Source: Oegoconia quadripuncta
Lineage: Eukaryota; Arthropoda; Insecta; Lepidoptera; Autostichidae
Length of the DNA stretch: 64,000 nt
Direction of reading: 5' to 3'
Assembly: GCA_949316235.1 (NCBI GenBank)
Contig: OX438755.1
Coordinates: forward strand, 18,118,151-18,182,150
Made by a program: the position numbers and the translations under genes. Below the pieces are notes generated by a model, which saw only the letters and a program-made list of their open reading frames with translations, did not search any database and was not told the origin of the DNA. Each line of letters opens with the position of its first letter. The first letter of the stretch is position 1. Positions 31,561 to 42,300 of this stretch are shown here, piece after piece.

Positions 31561-31827
31561 GGTTTATGTACAGTGTAGTTACTATAACGAATAATATTTG
31601 TTTTCATCTATTCATATCGAGAAATCACAGAGTAGGTATCTAGCTATATATAGTGTCGTTATTTGAAAATCAAGGATGAAGCCCTTTCCAATCACATTGT
31701 TTGATGCGTTTGAATGGATTACATCTTTGAACAATTTGTTTAAACAGGGCCGCATTCAGTGATCAATTTGGTCTACAAGGGACGTAGCTAAAGCTTTTAG
31801 ATTGACTAGTAGCGAGCTTTTGAGCGG

Positions 31828-31890
31828 GGTAAGCGTCGCGGGATTCCAACCCACAACTGTTGGTTTCGCAGACAGTGTCACTATCAGTCG
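31828..31890 (-). mobile_element. SINE-A head fragment
   Basis: GTCGCGGGATTCCAACCCAC, AACTGTTGGTTTCGCAGACA and GTGTCACTATCAG are the reversed tRNA-like part. The flank 31561-32139 is otherwise unrecognised. Confidence 0.65.
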
Positions 31891-32139
31891 TCAAAGAAAT
31901 GAAAACCATATCAAAATCCGTTGCGTAGTTTAGAACAACTAAGCCCGTAAACAGACCGACACTTGCGTCTGTATATAAGTACGTACGTATGTAGATTTCT
32001 ATGATACTTCCTGCAGCCTAAACGATTGATTTTGAAATGGGAGGTGTCGTTCGATTCATATTTGTGATAAAAAAATCAATATGGCGACCGCTAAATACAA
32101 AATATGATGTCGGGCATGGGCCATAATCCACTACACGAG

Positions 32140-32320
32140 CCTAGTGCGGATTGGTGGATTTGTGTCAGAGGTGACCACCGGACAGTTAGTGTTTTTAAGC
32201 AGCATCTGTAGGCCATCGACTAGCTTAACGACTGCCTTCAATTGAAAACAACCGATACCGACTATTTGAAGTGCCCTCCAAAGCACGAAAATACTCGCAT
32301 TAAAATGCCACTAGTGCATA
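32140..32320 (+). repeat. Interspersed repeat family I, copy 1
   Basis: GTGGATTTGTGTCAGAGGTG, CTGTAGGCCATCGACTAGCT, TAACGACTGCCTTCAATTGA and CGTACCGAC-type words recur inverted at 34005-34185. The class is unknown. Confidence 0.6.
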
Positions 32321-32329
32321 CCCATCCGA

Positions 32330-32400
32330 GGCCTCATCGCGCCAGATATTGCTTAACTTCGCTAATTGAAAACGGATAGCGAATGCGACGAGCCACGAGA
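32330..32400 (+). repeat. Repeat J, shared with 50655-50715
   Basis: GCCAGATATTGCTTAACTTC, GCTAATTGAAAACGGATAG matches CACCAGATAATGCTTAACTC, CGCTAATCGAAAACGAATGG in the second place. Very short; the origin is unknown. Confidence 0.45.
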
Positions 32401-32467
32401 GTGGGGGTGACTCTCGGTATCTAAATAGTATAAATCAAGATAGAGATAGTAAGTTTATCGGGTTGTC

Positions 32468-32870
32468 CTGTCTGTTTACGTCCCTCCTAATTTAACAAAA
32501 TTCTATAGCCAGTCCTTCAGACTGCAAGCCACTCGTCTGTGGAACTCTTTGCCGGAAACTATTAGGAAAGCTCAATCTTTAAATATTTTTAAATTTCAAG
32601 TCAAAAACCACTACTTAGGTCTCTGACTTTTTTCTTTTCGTTAACTACCGCCTCGTGAACATTAGTTGACTATCTATATAAGTGCTTCTAGCGATTGTGT
32701 TTGAAACTATATATATATTTATATAATTAAGTAAGTCTATTAATATGATATTATTATTATATTTATGCATACTTATCTATAATTCTTTTAGTCTTTTAGT
32801 GTGTTTTAGTCTTTTATTAAATTAAAAAAATTTATTTGTTGCGCAATAAAGAGTATTTGTATTGTATTGT
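32468..32870 (+). pseudogene. 5'-truncated LINE related to the one at 1-2866
   Basis: It reads LSVYVPPNLTKFYSQSFRLQ, ATRLWNSLPETIRKAQSLNI, FKFQVKNHYLGL and stops at TGA 32624. This corresponds to the C-terminal residues LRLYVPQNLSKSYGQSF... of the first LINE. The UTR ends with GCGCAATAAAGAG and a (TATTG)n tail. It shows diverged sequence but an intact frame. Confidence 0.85.
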
Positions 32871-32900
32871 TTATGTTTCCTGACTCCCTCCCTGTCCTAG

Positions 32901-33071
32901 AGATTGAGTGAGCCAGCAATCTACTTAGCTGGCGGGTACTCGGTGGCGTTGAAAGGGCAGAAGACACTTAAGAACAAAAGCTTACGTGCTAAGTTTGTTA
33001 AGCCGAGTTTCAAGAAGCAAGACGCAGGCCTAGTTCGGTTGTTGAGACAGTTTTCTATTGTGATAGTTTGA
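32901..33071 (+). CDS. Candidate terminal exon of an unidentified gene
   Basis: After an excellent acceptor (CTCCCTCCCTGTCCTAG, ending 32900) a 56-codon frame reads RLSEPAIYLAGGYSVALKGQ, KTLKNKSLRAKFVKPSFKKQ, DAGLVRLLRQFSIVIV and stops at TGA 33069-33071. An AATAAA lies at about 33359. Composition is less AT-rich than the flanks and the peptide looks protein-like. I do not recognise the family, and no upstream exon was found; it could equally be a repeat-derived frame. The first 30 bp upstream follow the LINE tail directly. Confidence 0.28.
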   Translation, partial: RLSEPAIYLAGGYSVALKGQKTLKNKSLRAKFVKPSFKKQDAGLVRLLRQFSIVIV

Positions 33072-34004
33072 TCAAAAACGGTTCCTTTATTTGTACTGAG
33101 AGGGGCATGTGTTTGAGTGGATCCTGAATTATTTAGTACTAGGAGAAAAGGAGCTTTGAGAGCAATTTGAATGACTTTTGATATGGAAAAAAATTACATG
33201 CTATTGTTTTTTGTCCCTCGACGAAAAACGACGGATGTTATATGTTTGACAGTGTTGTGTGAGTATGTGTGTGTCCAGCCTTTTCTCCGGAGGTATCTCA
33301 GTTATATGTAAATATCTCATATTTTGTTGCATTAATTATATCATGTATCTTATGTTGAAATAAAATTGATTCTATTCCCTCTAATTTACGACATCTCAAT
33401 TATGATTGAAATCGCTAATCTTATAGCCCCAAACCGGAAGCCATATTTTATAATCAAGGGGGTCATAGTGTAGCCTGTTTTCGCGGAAGCGGAGGCGGGA
33501 GCGGATTAGCGAACACGACTATGAATTGCAAATTGGATTCAGTTAGCACTTTTCCTTTGCGGATTATTATTTAATTTATGGTAATACTGTACACTAGACG
33601 TCTCTAGTTTTATTTAAATCTAGTTTCAGTGACTTTCATAATAAGCGGAATTGCAACTAAGTTATATACATTGTGAGGAGCTAAATGAATTTTTAAATTA
33701 TGCTAGATTTAATTAGATGGATATAAAATTGTGAATGTATCTTTGCTCATTGTTGGATGAAACATCAGTCATCTCCTCACCATCACCTACCTGGAAAAAA
33801 TTTGCATGGCAGATGAGAAATATTGTAAAATGACGTTGTATGTACAGTCACCGATAGTTAACAGTCTACCGTCATGTTCCCTAGCGCGCTAGATCTATTG
33901 CTTTAACAGCAATTATTATCAAGCTGGTGTGTACACCCTGCATGATTAGTGTTGTCAGCACTTAGGCTCCACTGAAAACCAGCATTGTAGTCGTTTCTCC
34001 TCTC
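33072..34004. other. Unassigned stretch, possible 3' UTR of the candidate exon
   Basis: Contains the repeat-like motif GACGAAAAACGACGGATGTT with GTGTGTGAG at about 33220-33270 and the AATAAA at about 33359. Beyond that nothing is recognised. CATCAGTCATCTCCTCACCA near 33770 has no clear meaning. Confidence 0.35.
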
Positions 34005-34185
34005 GACTGTCCTAGTCGCATTTTACGAGTGTTACCGTGCTGCGGAAGGCACGTTAAATTGTCGGTCCCGGTTGTTTTCAATTGAATGCAGTCGTTAAGC
34101 CAAGTCGGTGGCCTACAGGGGCAGCTTAAGAACACCGACTGTCAAGGGGCCACCAGTCTGACACAAATCCACCACTCAAGAAGCC
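34005..34185 (-). repeat. Interspersed repeat family I, copy 2 (inverted)
   Basis: GTTGTTTTCAATTGAATGCA, GTCGTTAAGCCAAGTCGGTG, GCCTACAGG and GACACAAATCCACCACT are the complement of copy 1 at 32140. Confidence 0.6.
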
Positions 34186-34476
34186 TATAAGCTAATTATT
34201 AATTATAAATAGCTTTAATTGCGGTTATTTTCCAGAATTTCAAATTATTTATAAAAAGGCCCTTTTTTTTTATAATCGTGAAATCTGGAAAATAACTCCC
34301 ATCAAAGCTATTTAGATATTATTTAGTATTTTCGAGTGCAGGTCCGAGAAATGTTTTTGATTTATTCGGTATTTAAAAAGAAATCTTTATTTATCCAATG
34401 AGGGCGCTAATGCACGGAATAAATCGTTTTAATGCAACGGTTAGCTCATTTTATTTTAGTAATTTTAAGTTTCCTT

Positions 34477-34667
34477 TTAAAGTTTCCATTTCACCAAATA
34501 GTGACTGGCGACACTGAAGCTGTCAAAGTCAAATAACACCAAATTGGATGGATTTGACATTCGATCTCATTTTATTTTTTGAGTTTCCTTACTACTGGCG
34601 ACACTGAAGCTGTCAAAGTCAAATAACACTAAATTGGATGGATTTGACATTCGATTAAAATTCCGGG
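34477..34667 (+). repeat. 90 bp direct duplication
   Basis: A block starting ACTGGCGACACTGAAGCTGT and ending GATTTGACATTCGAT (34504-34565) recurs at 34594-34655 with one mismatch. AGTTTCC precedes both. Confidence 0.85.
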
Positions 34668-35084
34668 TACCCGGAGTAAGTGAAATTTTATTCGGTTAAA
34701 ATTTTGTCATCGTACATGAACGCACCCCTGTATATGTATGCATCATATGAATAAATATGAATATTAATTATTGTGAAGGCATACCACCAGTTATTCCAAA
34801 GTCAGACTATCTGGTACATTCTTCCAATATACAAACTTCTATTTCTAAGAAAACAAAATGGCACACTACTACCGCTTGGCCTATTATCATGGCGGTCCAG
34901 TTCGATGACTCGTTCAATCATATGAGCACATGGAAAGCGGAGCCAGCGAGATTTTTAAAAATGAAATTGTAAATTCTTTTACAAAACCAAAAATCTATTC
35001 TATTCCTTTGTAAATAAAGATAAACTTACAGGTCACTTAAGTCGCCTCCGCAAAAGTGGGTAATTCATTCAAAGGGCCTATGTA
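34668..35084. other. AT-rich stretch, nothing recognised
   Basis: The 71-codon ORF at 34757-34972 has no recognisable family. Its end (AAATGAAATTGTAAATTC) and following AAATAAAG at about 35015 are compatible with a short transcript, but nothing supports it. Confidence 0.3.
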
Positions 35085-35285
35085 TATGATTTTTCAATAC
35101 GGTTCCTGTTGATATACAAAATCTTCCGCTCAAGAAATTTAAAGATACTATAAAACAGAAACTAATTACGGAAGTATAATATAAAATATCAGACAATTTA
35201 AATAATAATCATACCTGAACATGACCAGCTCGTTCGCTTGCCAGTCTATTTCACAATTAATAATGAAATATTACTAATGAAAACA
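35085..35285 (+). pseudogene. LINE C-terminus (FFNTVPVDIQNLP family)
   Basis: It reads FFNTVPVDIQNLPLKKFKDT, IKQKLITEV and YKISDNLNNNH with a stop; same family as 30770-31260. Confidence 0.7.
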
Positions 35286-35294
35286 GGATTTGAT

Positions 35295-35343
35295 TTTACA
35301 AAAAGGCACAACAATGAATTATTATTGTGCCTTTTTGTAATAT
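35295..35343. repeat. Perfect hairpin with AT loop
   Basis: TTACAAAAAGGCACAA pairs with TTGTGCCTTTTTGTAA over 16 bp around a 13 bp loop. It immediately precedes a SINE-D. Confidence 0.8.
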
Positions 35344-35563
35344 TAAATGTCCGCCTGGCTAGCTACCACCATCTTATCTAAATCTGCCGCCAAATAGCAA
35401 TGTTAATAGCATTGTTGTGTTCCGGTGGTCAGAGATAAGATAGCCATTCCCCCTAATAAGATGTGGTTTCCGGGTCAGTACGCTACTACCTTCGGCCTCA
35501 TCTTCACTTAACATCAGGTGTGATTGAGGTCAAGTGGGTTAGCACGTTGTGGATAAAAAAATA
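35344..35563 (+). mobile_element. SINE-D copy without tRNA head
   Basis: AATGTCCGCCTGGCTAGCTA, CCATCTTATCTAAATCTGCC through CTTCACTTAACATCAGGTGT and a poly(A)-like end. The head (A and B boxes) is missing, as in LINE-like 5' truncation. Confidence 0.83.
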
Positions 35564-35969
35564 TAAAAACCTGTTTTTAAAAACCCCTTGAGTTTCTTCG
35601 TTGTTCTTCTCAGGGGAAAATTGCCTACATACATTTTGGTATACAAGATAAAGCAACATTGACTTTGGATTCAGTGACAAAATAAAATAACTTTCTATAC
35701 GATTTAAATTGACATTCAACACCTAATGTGTTCGACATTAAAAAATACAAGTTCTATAATTCAGTCTAAGCTAATTGAGAACAACTTGTCCATTTTACAT
35801 ATTTTCCTCTTTCTATAAATAATTGCCCGAAGTAGTATTTCCTACTAATTTTTCGGATTTACCTCAAGTAGGTAAATTCGTGTTATTTGCTAGGTTGTTG
35901 TCGTGGCTTTGTGATTGCTACAGAATATATACGTCCGTGATGCTGGAATACACACAGTGGAATTCAGAT

Positions 35970-36085
35970 AAATAAATAAATATTTTGGACAACTACACCA
36001 ATTATCTAGTCCCAAATTAGGCTAAATATATATATTTGTCCATGACACCATAAATGTTCGTATTCATGACACAAACTTTCATAAT
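35970..36085 (-). mobile_element. SINE-A 3' half fragment
   Basis: AATAAATATTTTGGACAACT, ACACCAATTATCTAGTCCCA and AATGTTCGTATTCATGACAC with internal loss. Confidence 0.7.
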
Positions 36086-36167
36086 ATACTTTTAGATACT
36101 GCAATCCTCATTTGTCATACACAGATACTGTATTACCCATGACTATAAGTTGTACAAAAAACGGTGC

Positions 36168-36485
36168 CTAAATAGTGCCTCCGAAATATACATTTTCCAT
36201 AAATAGGACTTCAATAACAATGAAGTTATATCAGTGTCTTTGTAGTAAGGCAGGTAAAGATAAGTAACTTAGTGAAAATTTATCAACGAGGATAGAATAG
36301 ATAGAGGATACTATAGATTAAGCACACGGGTGATAAAAAAAGAAAAAAAGTCAAAGTGGGCAAAAGTCAACGGCTATGCGATGCCCAACTACGAAGACAG
36401 TTAACTAACTTGGCTATTTTTGACGTTAAATGGTACAAATGATAATGTGGTATTAGTAGGTATATTTCGGAGGCACTATTTATGC
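36168..36485. repeat. Inverted repeat pair, possible MITE
   Basis: AAATAGTGCCTCCGAAATAT + AC at 36170-36192 is exactly reversed at 36461-36483 (GTATATTTCGGAGGCACTAT). The 270 bp between arms is not coding. Flanks CGGTGCCT and TGCACGGG suggest imperfect extension. Confidence 0.65.
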
Positions 36486-37044
36486 ACGGGATTGGGATAC
36501 AAATTTAGTCATACATGAAACAATATCAGATCCGTGTATGTGAAATGAGCTTTCCACCATCGTGCCACGCCAGAATTTTTTAAATTCTGACTATCAGTTT
36601 TGAAAAACCTTAAATTATTGTGGTACTAATTATTTCCTTTGGGCACTATTTGAACACAACTTTTTCACATTATTATAATAGCTGAATTCCAATTTGTGTA
36701 TTTCAGCATCACGGATGTGATTATATCGCTTCACGCAACATTCCGATTGAGGGAGTAATGTACACATATTAGGCATTAATTATAATTATTTTAACATGGC
36801 AAGTTTCTTTAATAGTCCAGTCAAGATATGCATATTTAGGGGTGTAACTTCCTATAATCTTAAAGGCCCTGATTTTTTGTATATAGACAGAGTACCTACC
36901 TATTTTGAGAATATGTTGTATATTAAAACAGTATCAAAAAGAAACAGTATTGAGAGTGAGACGCGATCTCAATTTCAAGGACGGTTTGAAACACACAACC
37001 GCCTTCAAATGACACTCGTTGCTTTTCTACCGAGTACTAAACAA

Positions 37045-37130
37045 TCTAAACATGTGCCTGGGAACCGAACCCGCGGTTTCCGGTCTGAAAACCCGATGTT
37101 GTATATTGCGCCACGGAATCGGTTAAAGAT
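37045..37130 (-). mobile_element. Diverged SINE-D head
   Basis: CTAAACATGTGCCTGGGAAC, CGAACCCGCGGTTTCCGGTC and TTGCGCCACGGAATCGG are an old or variant SINE-D head. It explains part of the 152-codon ORF at 36796. The rest of 36486-38374 shows nothing recognised, apart from the GGTGTAACTTCCTATAA motif at 36839, which recurs reversed at 54280. Confidence 0.5.
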
Positions 37131-38374
37131 TGAACCTGTAGTGGGGAGCGGTTCATTCCATGGCAACATTTATTTATTACGTATATCTCCCAAGCACGAC
37201 AAAAAAGATATTAAAATAAAATTAGGAAGAATCGTGCAGCTAAAAATAGGATAAAAGAAACAAGAGAACTAGGTTGAACAAGATATCTTTTTTGCGGCGA
37301 AGAGAAATTAATACCACAAAATTTCATTTAAAAATCCACAAAGCGCTTAAAACAACCTTAGTTGGTCTATGTAAATACTAGACGGGACACAGTAAATAAT
37401 AATTTCATTTGAAACTTCTGCGGTTTTCGGTTAGGCGGTTTTCACTTCGCCGCTTTTGTGCGTATTGTTGCTTTACAGTATTTTTATTTTGGATATACTG
37501 TTTTGAAGTTCGTTTAAACTTTGTGAAATTATATCAAATATTTAAAATCTTTGTTTGTGCGGGCCGCGGCGGCCATGTTTATTTAAGTACCCGCAGTCGT
37601 AGAATATCAACAGCTCCCAACAATATCTCCGTTGAGGGTTTCGCAGATGTTATTTGTATTTTAATGCAGATGGAATTTTAAATTTCAAGTTAGCCGCTTT
37701 CTTTTGCTGAAGTCACATCATTCGGTTACAAATATAGAGGTTACGGGACAGTTTATTTCATTTTATTAAGAAAACCAACAGCATTTTGACTCTGGATATC
37801 ATATCAAGGCATCTTAATAATAATAAAAAAAATTATTGCCTTAGTTCCGATTTAACTTAATGCTTTTGTGTAGTAGTAGACATAGTGAGAATTTTGAATC
37901 GTCAAGGCAAAAGGCAGTGACATCAGCTTTGCTGTACCGGAACAGATGTCACGGTCAGCGCTGTTTTCCAGTCATCTTAATCATAATTCTATTCATGTAC
38001 CTCATATTTAGCTCGAAAGTAGATTGTCAATTACAGAAAGATCGTAATTTTAGCCGTCTGTCAATAGAAATATTAATATCATCATAATGATTAAATCCTA
38101 CCAATATTAAAATATAATAAAATATTACAAATGCTACAGTATATTTGTTGCTTACCAAAGGGTGTTTGTCGCTTTGTCCTTTCATGCCAAACTACACTAA
38201 CTACTGGACCGATTCTAATGAAATTGAATTGAAATTCAAACTATCCCAGTTTGAAACCTGGAGAATATCACAACGTTACTTCCTACTTCGGAAAATAATA
38301 AGTAATTTTTAAATCTGTCGAACTGGCGCGCATAGCGGAGTCACTGAAACCAGTACATTATAGGTTTCATGTTT

Positions 38375-38510
38375 TTTTTTTTATTTATTAGGGACAATAA
38401 ACAGTTTTATATGTGTATAACTTAAGCAAGATAGTAACGAACTATTATAGATGATTGCAAAACCAGCAGCATTATCCACAAATTACTAATAAACCAGTAC
38501 TAAGTATTAG
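38375..38510 (-). mobile_element. LINE 3' UTR fragment
   Basis: TTATTTATTAGGGACAATAA and ACCAGCAGCATTATCCACAA with ATTACTAATAA match the segment nested in the Helitron at 59767-59969. Orientation by tail is minus. Confidence 0.5.
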
Positions 38511-38525
38511 TTCCAATCACTGACC

Positions 38526-39076
38526 ACCTCAATCTTTTGGGTATGGAGTCAGTCAAAACAACTTTTGGTGCTTTACCAGACTCAGTTCCGCTCGTGCATG
38601 GAATACTGCTGTCACCACTGGGATGGTTCAGCCAAGTACCAACTAGCTGCACTCGATTCTGTGGAACGACGTGCCATGAGACTGATAAGTGATAATTCGA
38701 TGACGGCTAAATTGCAGAGCCTTGAACACCGTCGCAAAGTCGCCTGTCTCTCAGTTTTTTACAGGATGCATTTCGGGGAGTGTGCGTTGGAATTACATAA
38801 TCTTATTCCACCGTCGCCCTTCCATCTTCGGACCACTAGGCGTTGGGAGGGATTCCACCCGTATGTAGTTAATATACCGAAAATTCGCACTAAGAAGCTC
38901 GACTCTTCATTCATGATCAGAACAGCCAAGGCATGGAACTCCCTTCCGGCGTCAGTCTTTCCTGAATCCTACAACCTTGGGATCTTCAAGAGCAGAGGGA
39001 ATAGGCATACATCTTTGACCACGTCGTTACAATCGGTGAGATTATGATCAAACGCGAAACCAATCAAAAAAAAAAT
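38526..39076 (+). pseudogene. LINE (Jockey/CR1 group) ORF C-terminal 170 residues
   Basis: The frame has no internal stop: LVLYQTQFRSCMEYCCHHWD, GSAKYQLAALDSVERRAMRL, SLEHRRKVACLSVFYRMHFG, FHLRTTRRWEGFHPYV, RTAKAWNSLPASVFPESYNL and GIFKSRGNRHTS. A poly(A) follows at 39066. This is the post-RT region of a 5'-truncated LINE and a different subfamily from the copy at 16827. Confidence 0.88.
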
Positions 39077-39097
39077 AAACCAAAATAAACAACGCAA

Positions 39098-39192
39098 ACG
39101 CAGCGTGGTGGACTATGGCCCATACTCCCTCATTATAGGAAAGGCAATATCCCTGCAGTGGGATGTTTACGGGCTGATGATGATGATGAAAC
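39098..39192 (+). mobile_element. SINE-C 3' end fragment
   Basis: GCAGCGTGGTGGACTATGGC, CTGCAGTGGGATGTTTACGG, GCTGATGATGATGATGA. A clean RTE-type (TGA)n tail. Confidence 0.75.
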
Positions 39193-39288
39193 AACGCAAT
39201 CTGCTTGTAATAGTAGTATAAGATGAGGTCGAAGAAGCTACAGTCGAAATATAAGAAATATGTATAAAAATAGTTGAAGAGAGCATAG

Positions 39289-39600
39289 TTTTTTTAAGCA
39301 CAACGGGTTAGCACTTGACTTCATTCACACCTGATGTTAAGTGAAGATGAGGCCGAAGGTGGTAGCATACTGAATCGGAAACCCCATCTTATTTGGGGGA
39401 CTGGCTATCTTATCTCTGACAACCGGAACATAACAATGCTATTAACATTGCTGACGATGGTGGTAGCTAGCCAGGCGGACATTTAAAATGTCCTACCACC
39501 AACCAAACCGAGTACTTAAACATGTACCCCGCTGGGGATCGAACCCGCGACCTCCGAATCGTAAATCCAATGTTGTTTACATTGAGCCACGGAGGCGGTT
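39289..39600 (-). mobile_element. SINE-D copy, full length
   Basis: TTTTTTAAGCACAACGGGTT to TTACATTGAGCCACGGAGGC, all blocks present. Confidence 0.9.
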
Positions 39601-40199
39601 AAATGAAATGAAGTAGACACATCTTGTTGCCTTCCTTCTCTTTAAATTGAAGTTTCATAGTTATTTAAATTATTTTATTTAAATCGAATTGGGTACTGTA
39701 TGGTATGGCGGGCTTCTCGGCTTATATAAAGGTACCACCAATTGATACAGGTGTTTATTGTACGATAACACGATCCTGTATAAGTTATTATTTACCGTGT
39801 GGTTGCTGCACGTAAAAATAGAACCGAACTGTCTTGGCAAATAAACAATTAGTCCTTTAGTGCCTTCTTTTCTGTTGAGTAAATAACGAAATCAATCTAC
39901 CAACCGAATTCCAATGCTCGCACACTTACTATACGACCCATTTTGCTTTGCACCTGGATTTCCGAGCAGGCTTGACAAGTCTTTATTACATATTCCGTTT
40001 GACTAAGCCCCGGAAGGGATGTCTTGTTTCTTGAACCCATTTCAGTCTTACAAGACTATTCTGGCGTACTTAACTATCAAAATAGTTAAAGGCGGCAGTA
40101 ATTAATGGATATTCGTGATTAAAATTAAGTGTTTTTATTTTTTTCGTTTACCTATGACCTATATAGATCAATACAATAAAAATAAAATTAAAAAAATTT

Positions 40200-40285
40200 A
40201 ATTACCTATGCCAATACTTCTATTTACTTACCTAATATATACTCTTTTAATTTTTTCCTTACGGTATGAAAACTCATCCGGTATA
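40200..40285 (-). repeat. Interspersed repeat family H
   Basis: TTACCTATGCCAATACTTCT, CCTTACGGTATGAAAACTCA, TCCGGTATAGG. The stretch 39601-40199 before it is otherwise unrecognised. Confidence 0.6.
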
Positions 40286-40337
40286 GGCAGTCAAATGAAC
40301 TGTTTCTATAATATAGCCCATCCACCTTGGTCCGCTC

Positions 40338-40603
40338 GACGGTTTCGTACTTGACCTCAATCACACTTGATGTTAAGTAAAGATGAGGCCGAGGGTGGAA
40401 GTGTACTGACCCGGAAACCCCATCCTATTTGGGGTACTGGCTATCTTATCTCTGACAACCGGAACACAACAATGCTATTAACATTGCTGCTTGGCGTCAG
40501 ATTTAGATAAGATGGTGGTAGCTAGCCAGGCGGACATTTAAAATGCCCTACCACCAACCAAACCGAGTACTTAAACATGTACCCCGAAGCCACGGAGGCG
40601 GTT
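40338..40603 (-). mobile_element. SINE-D copy with the B-box deleted
   Basis: The body is complete from TCGTACTTGACCTCAATCAC, but after CATGTACCCCG it jumps to AAGCCACGGAGGCGG, losing the internal promoter B-box. Confidence 0.85.
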
Positions 40604-40611
40604 AAAATCGG

Positions 40612-40968
40612 TTCCAGCTTCCCGAACAAGTCAGTTTTCGAAAAGGCCGTAGCATCATAAACCATATACATACGCTGTGGTAGGATATACAGAAGAGCAA
40701 AGACTTGCCACTATGTTTAGCGTTTGTGGATTATGAGAAAGCCTTTGATTCGATCGAAATGTGGGCGGTGCTGCGGTCTCTCCTACGGTGCCATATTGAC
40801 TATCGGTACATTGAAGTGTTTGTATAATAACGCCACTATATTAGTTTGAGTATAGGATCACAGCACGAAGGCGATTCCATTGCAGAGAGGCGTGAGGCAA
40901 TTAGACGTTATCTGCCCGAAAACAAGCCATGTGTATCAATATTTTACGTTCTTCAACGACATAATGTA
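40612..40968 (+). pseudogene. RTE reverse transcriptase fragment
   Basis: It reads EQVSFRKGRSIINHIHTL, then LPLCLAFVDYEKAFDSIEMW, AVLRSLLRCHIDYRYIEVF and QRGVRQLDVICPK (usually RGVRQGDVISPK). Stops and short deletions interrupt it. The homologous region occurs at 21737-21875 (minus). Confidence 0.85.
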
Positions 40969-41050
40969 GCGGGTGTCCATGGGCGGCGGTGATTGTTTTC
41001 CATCAGGTCACCCGCATGCTAGTTTGCCACCCTCTCATATAAAAAAAAAT
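40969..41050 (+). mobile_element. 5'-truncated LINE tail (GVHGRR family)
   Basis: GCGGGTGTCCATGGGCGGCG, TTTTCCATCAGGTCACCCGC and poly(A): only the last codons and UTR of the family at 16827-17290, joined to the RTE fragment. Confidence 0.8.
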
Positions 41051-42124
41051 GACACGGAAATGTAACCTATTGTTTGAAAGGGGTTATACTAGAGATCATT
41101 TGCAATCAATCGCGCCCTATCAACGGGGGTCGGAAATGAGCGCCTTCCGAGATTTCAGGACTCAAAGTTTATTTTTGATATTAACCGCCTTAACAAATGA
41201 AAAAAGGAAGTGTAAAAAAACTACTCAAATCTCGGCACTCAACTCTTACTTATCTGAAAACCGATGAACTAGAAATAATTTGAAAAAAGAAATGCCAGTC
41301 AAGATTATCATGTCGTTTGTAGGCACCAATTCTTATTTTTTTGTATTGTCCTAATTTAGCCTTAATTCCAATAAGCACCCAAAAAATCCCATACGAATTA
41401 TAATATCCTTGTTAAATAATATGACAGACGACAAATATGGATGACGTGATATATGCTTCTACTTCCTATTTTACCTACGCGAACCTGCTGCGTAATGCTT
41501 CGAACAAAACCACTGCTGCATTCACCAATCGCGAGCTGCATGCCGCCCCGTGTGAAATCCACCTAAATGATGAAATTTACAGCGAATTAAAAATAACACC
41601 GCAAACATTCAGTAGTCGTTATCGGAGGTCTATATGAATTGAAAAATGAGGGATTTAATTTCAATTTTCAAGTCCTATGTTTGTGAATAATTGTCTGTCC
41701 TTACTATATTGGCACTGATAGTGAGTGCATTTCGACACTCTTAGTTAAATTATTCATAATATTTTGGTGTTCATTATGACTTTACGATAGGTAAAAAATG
41801 TTTGGAAAATCAGAATATTTTCCCCTAGGGGAAAACAACATTACAACACATAATCTTTTTATTATTATATTATAGGCACATGTATTTGACACATAGCTCT
41901 TGTAACATAATCTATTACCTGTTGTTTCGGGACCGATGTATACTAGTTTAAGTAATTTATCTTTATGTATGAGTGCGGCCTTCTGATACAGGCAAATAAT
42001 TTTATTTGCCTACTAAGGGAACCCAAACACTAGTATAATTATGAATAAGCTGGTTTTGAAATAATTTTTTTTTTATCTAGTTTTACTTAAATAGAAACGT
42101 GTGTTGCCAGTGCACTGTGGGCCC
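41051..42124. other. Unrecognised stretch
   Basis: Small ORFs at 41049 and 41437 have no recognisable content. No repeats seen. Confidence 0.35.
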
Positions 42125-42300
42125 CATAAGAAAGTTCAACGTCACGCAACGAGCCATGGAAAGGCCTGGGCGTTCCATTCTATCATTACGATATCGAATG
42201 CGAATGAAGAAAACAAAAATCGCCGACATAGCCTAGCCGATTATTAAATTGGCGTTGGGCGGGACACATCCAACCAATTTAGTCCCGCGACGGGGTCCTC
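42125..42300 (+). pseudogene. RTE LINE fragment (post-RT region)
   Basis: It reads [33 protein letters not shown] and then loses frame at the expected RISKLKWQWAGH (ALGGTHP). Same block as in calpain-7 intron 1. Confidence 0.7.

Noticed and set aside
36796..37254. 152-codon ORF on the plus strand
   Set aside because: Its middle is a diverged SINE-D head and the rest has no protein-like conservation.
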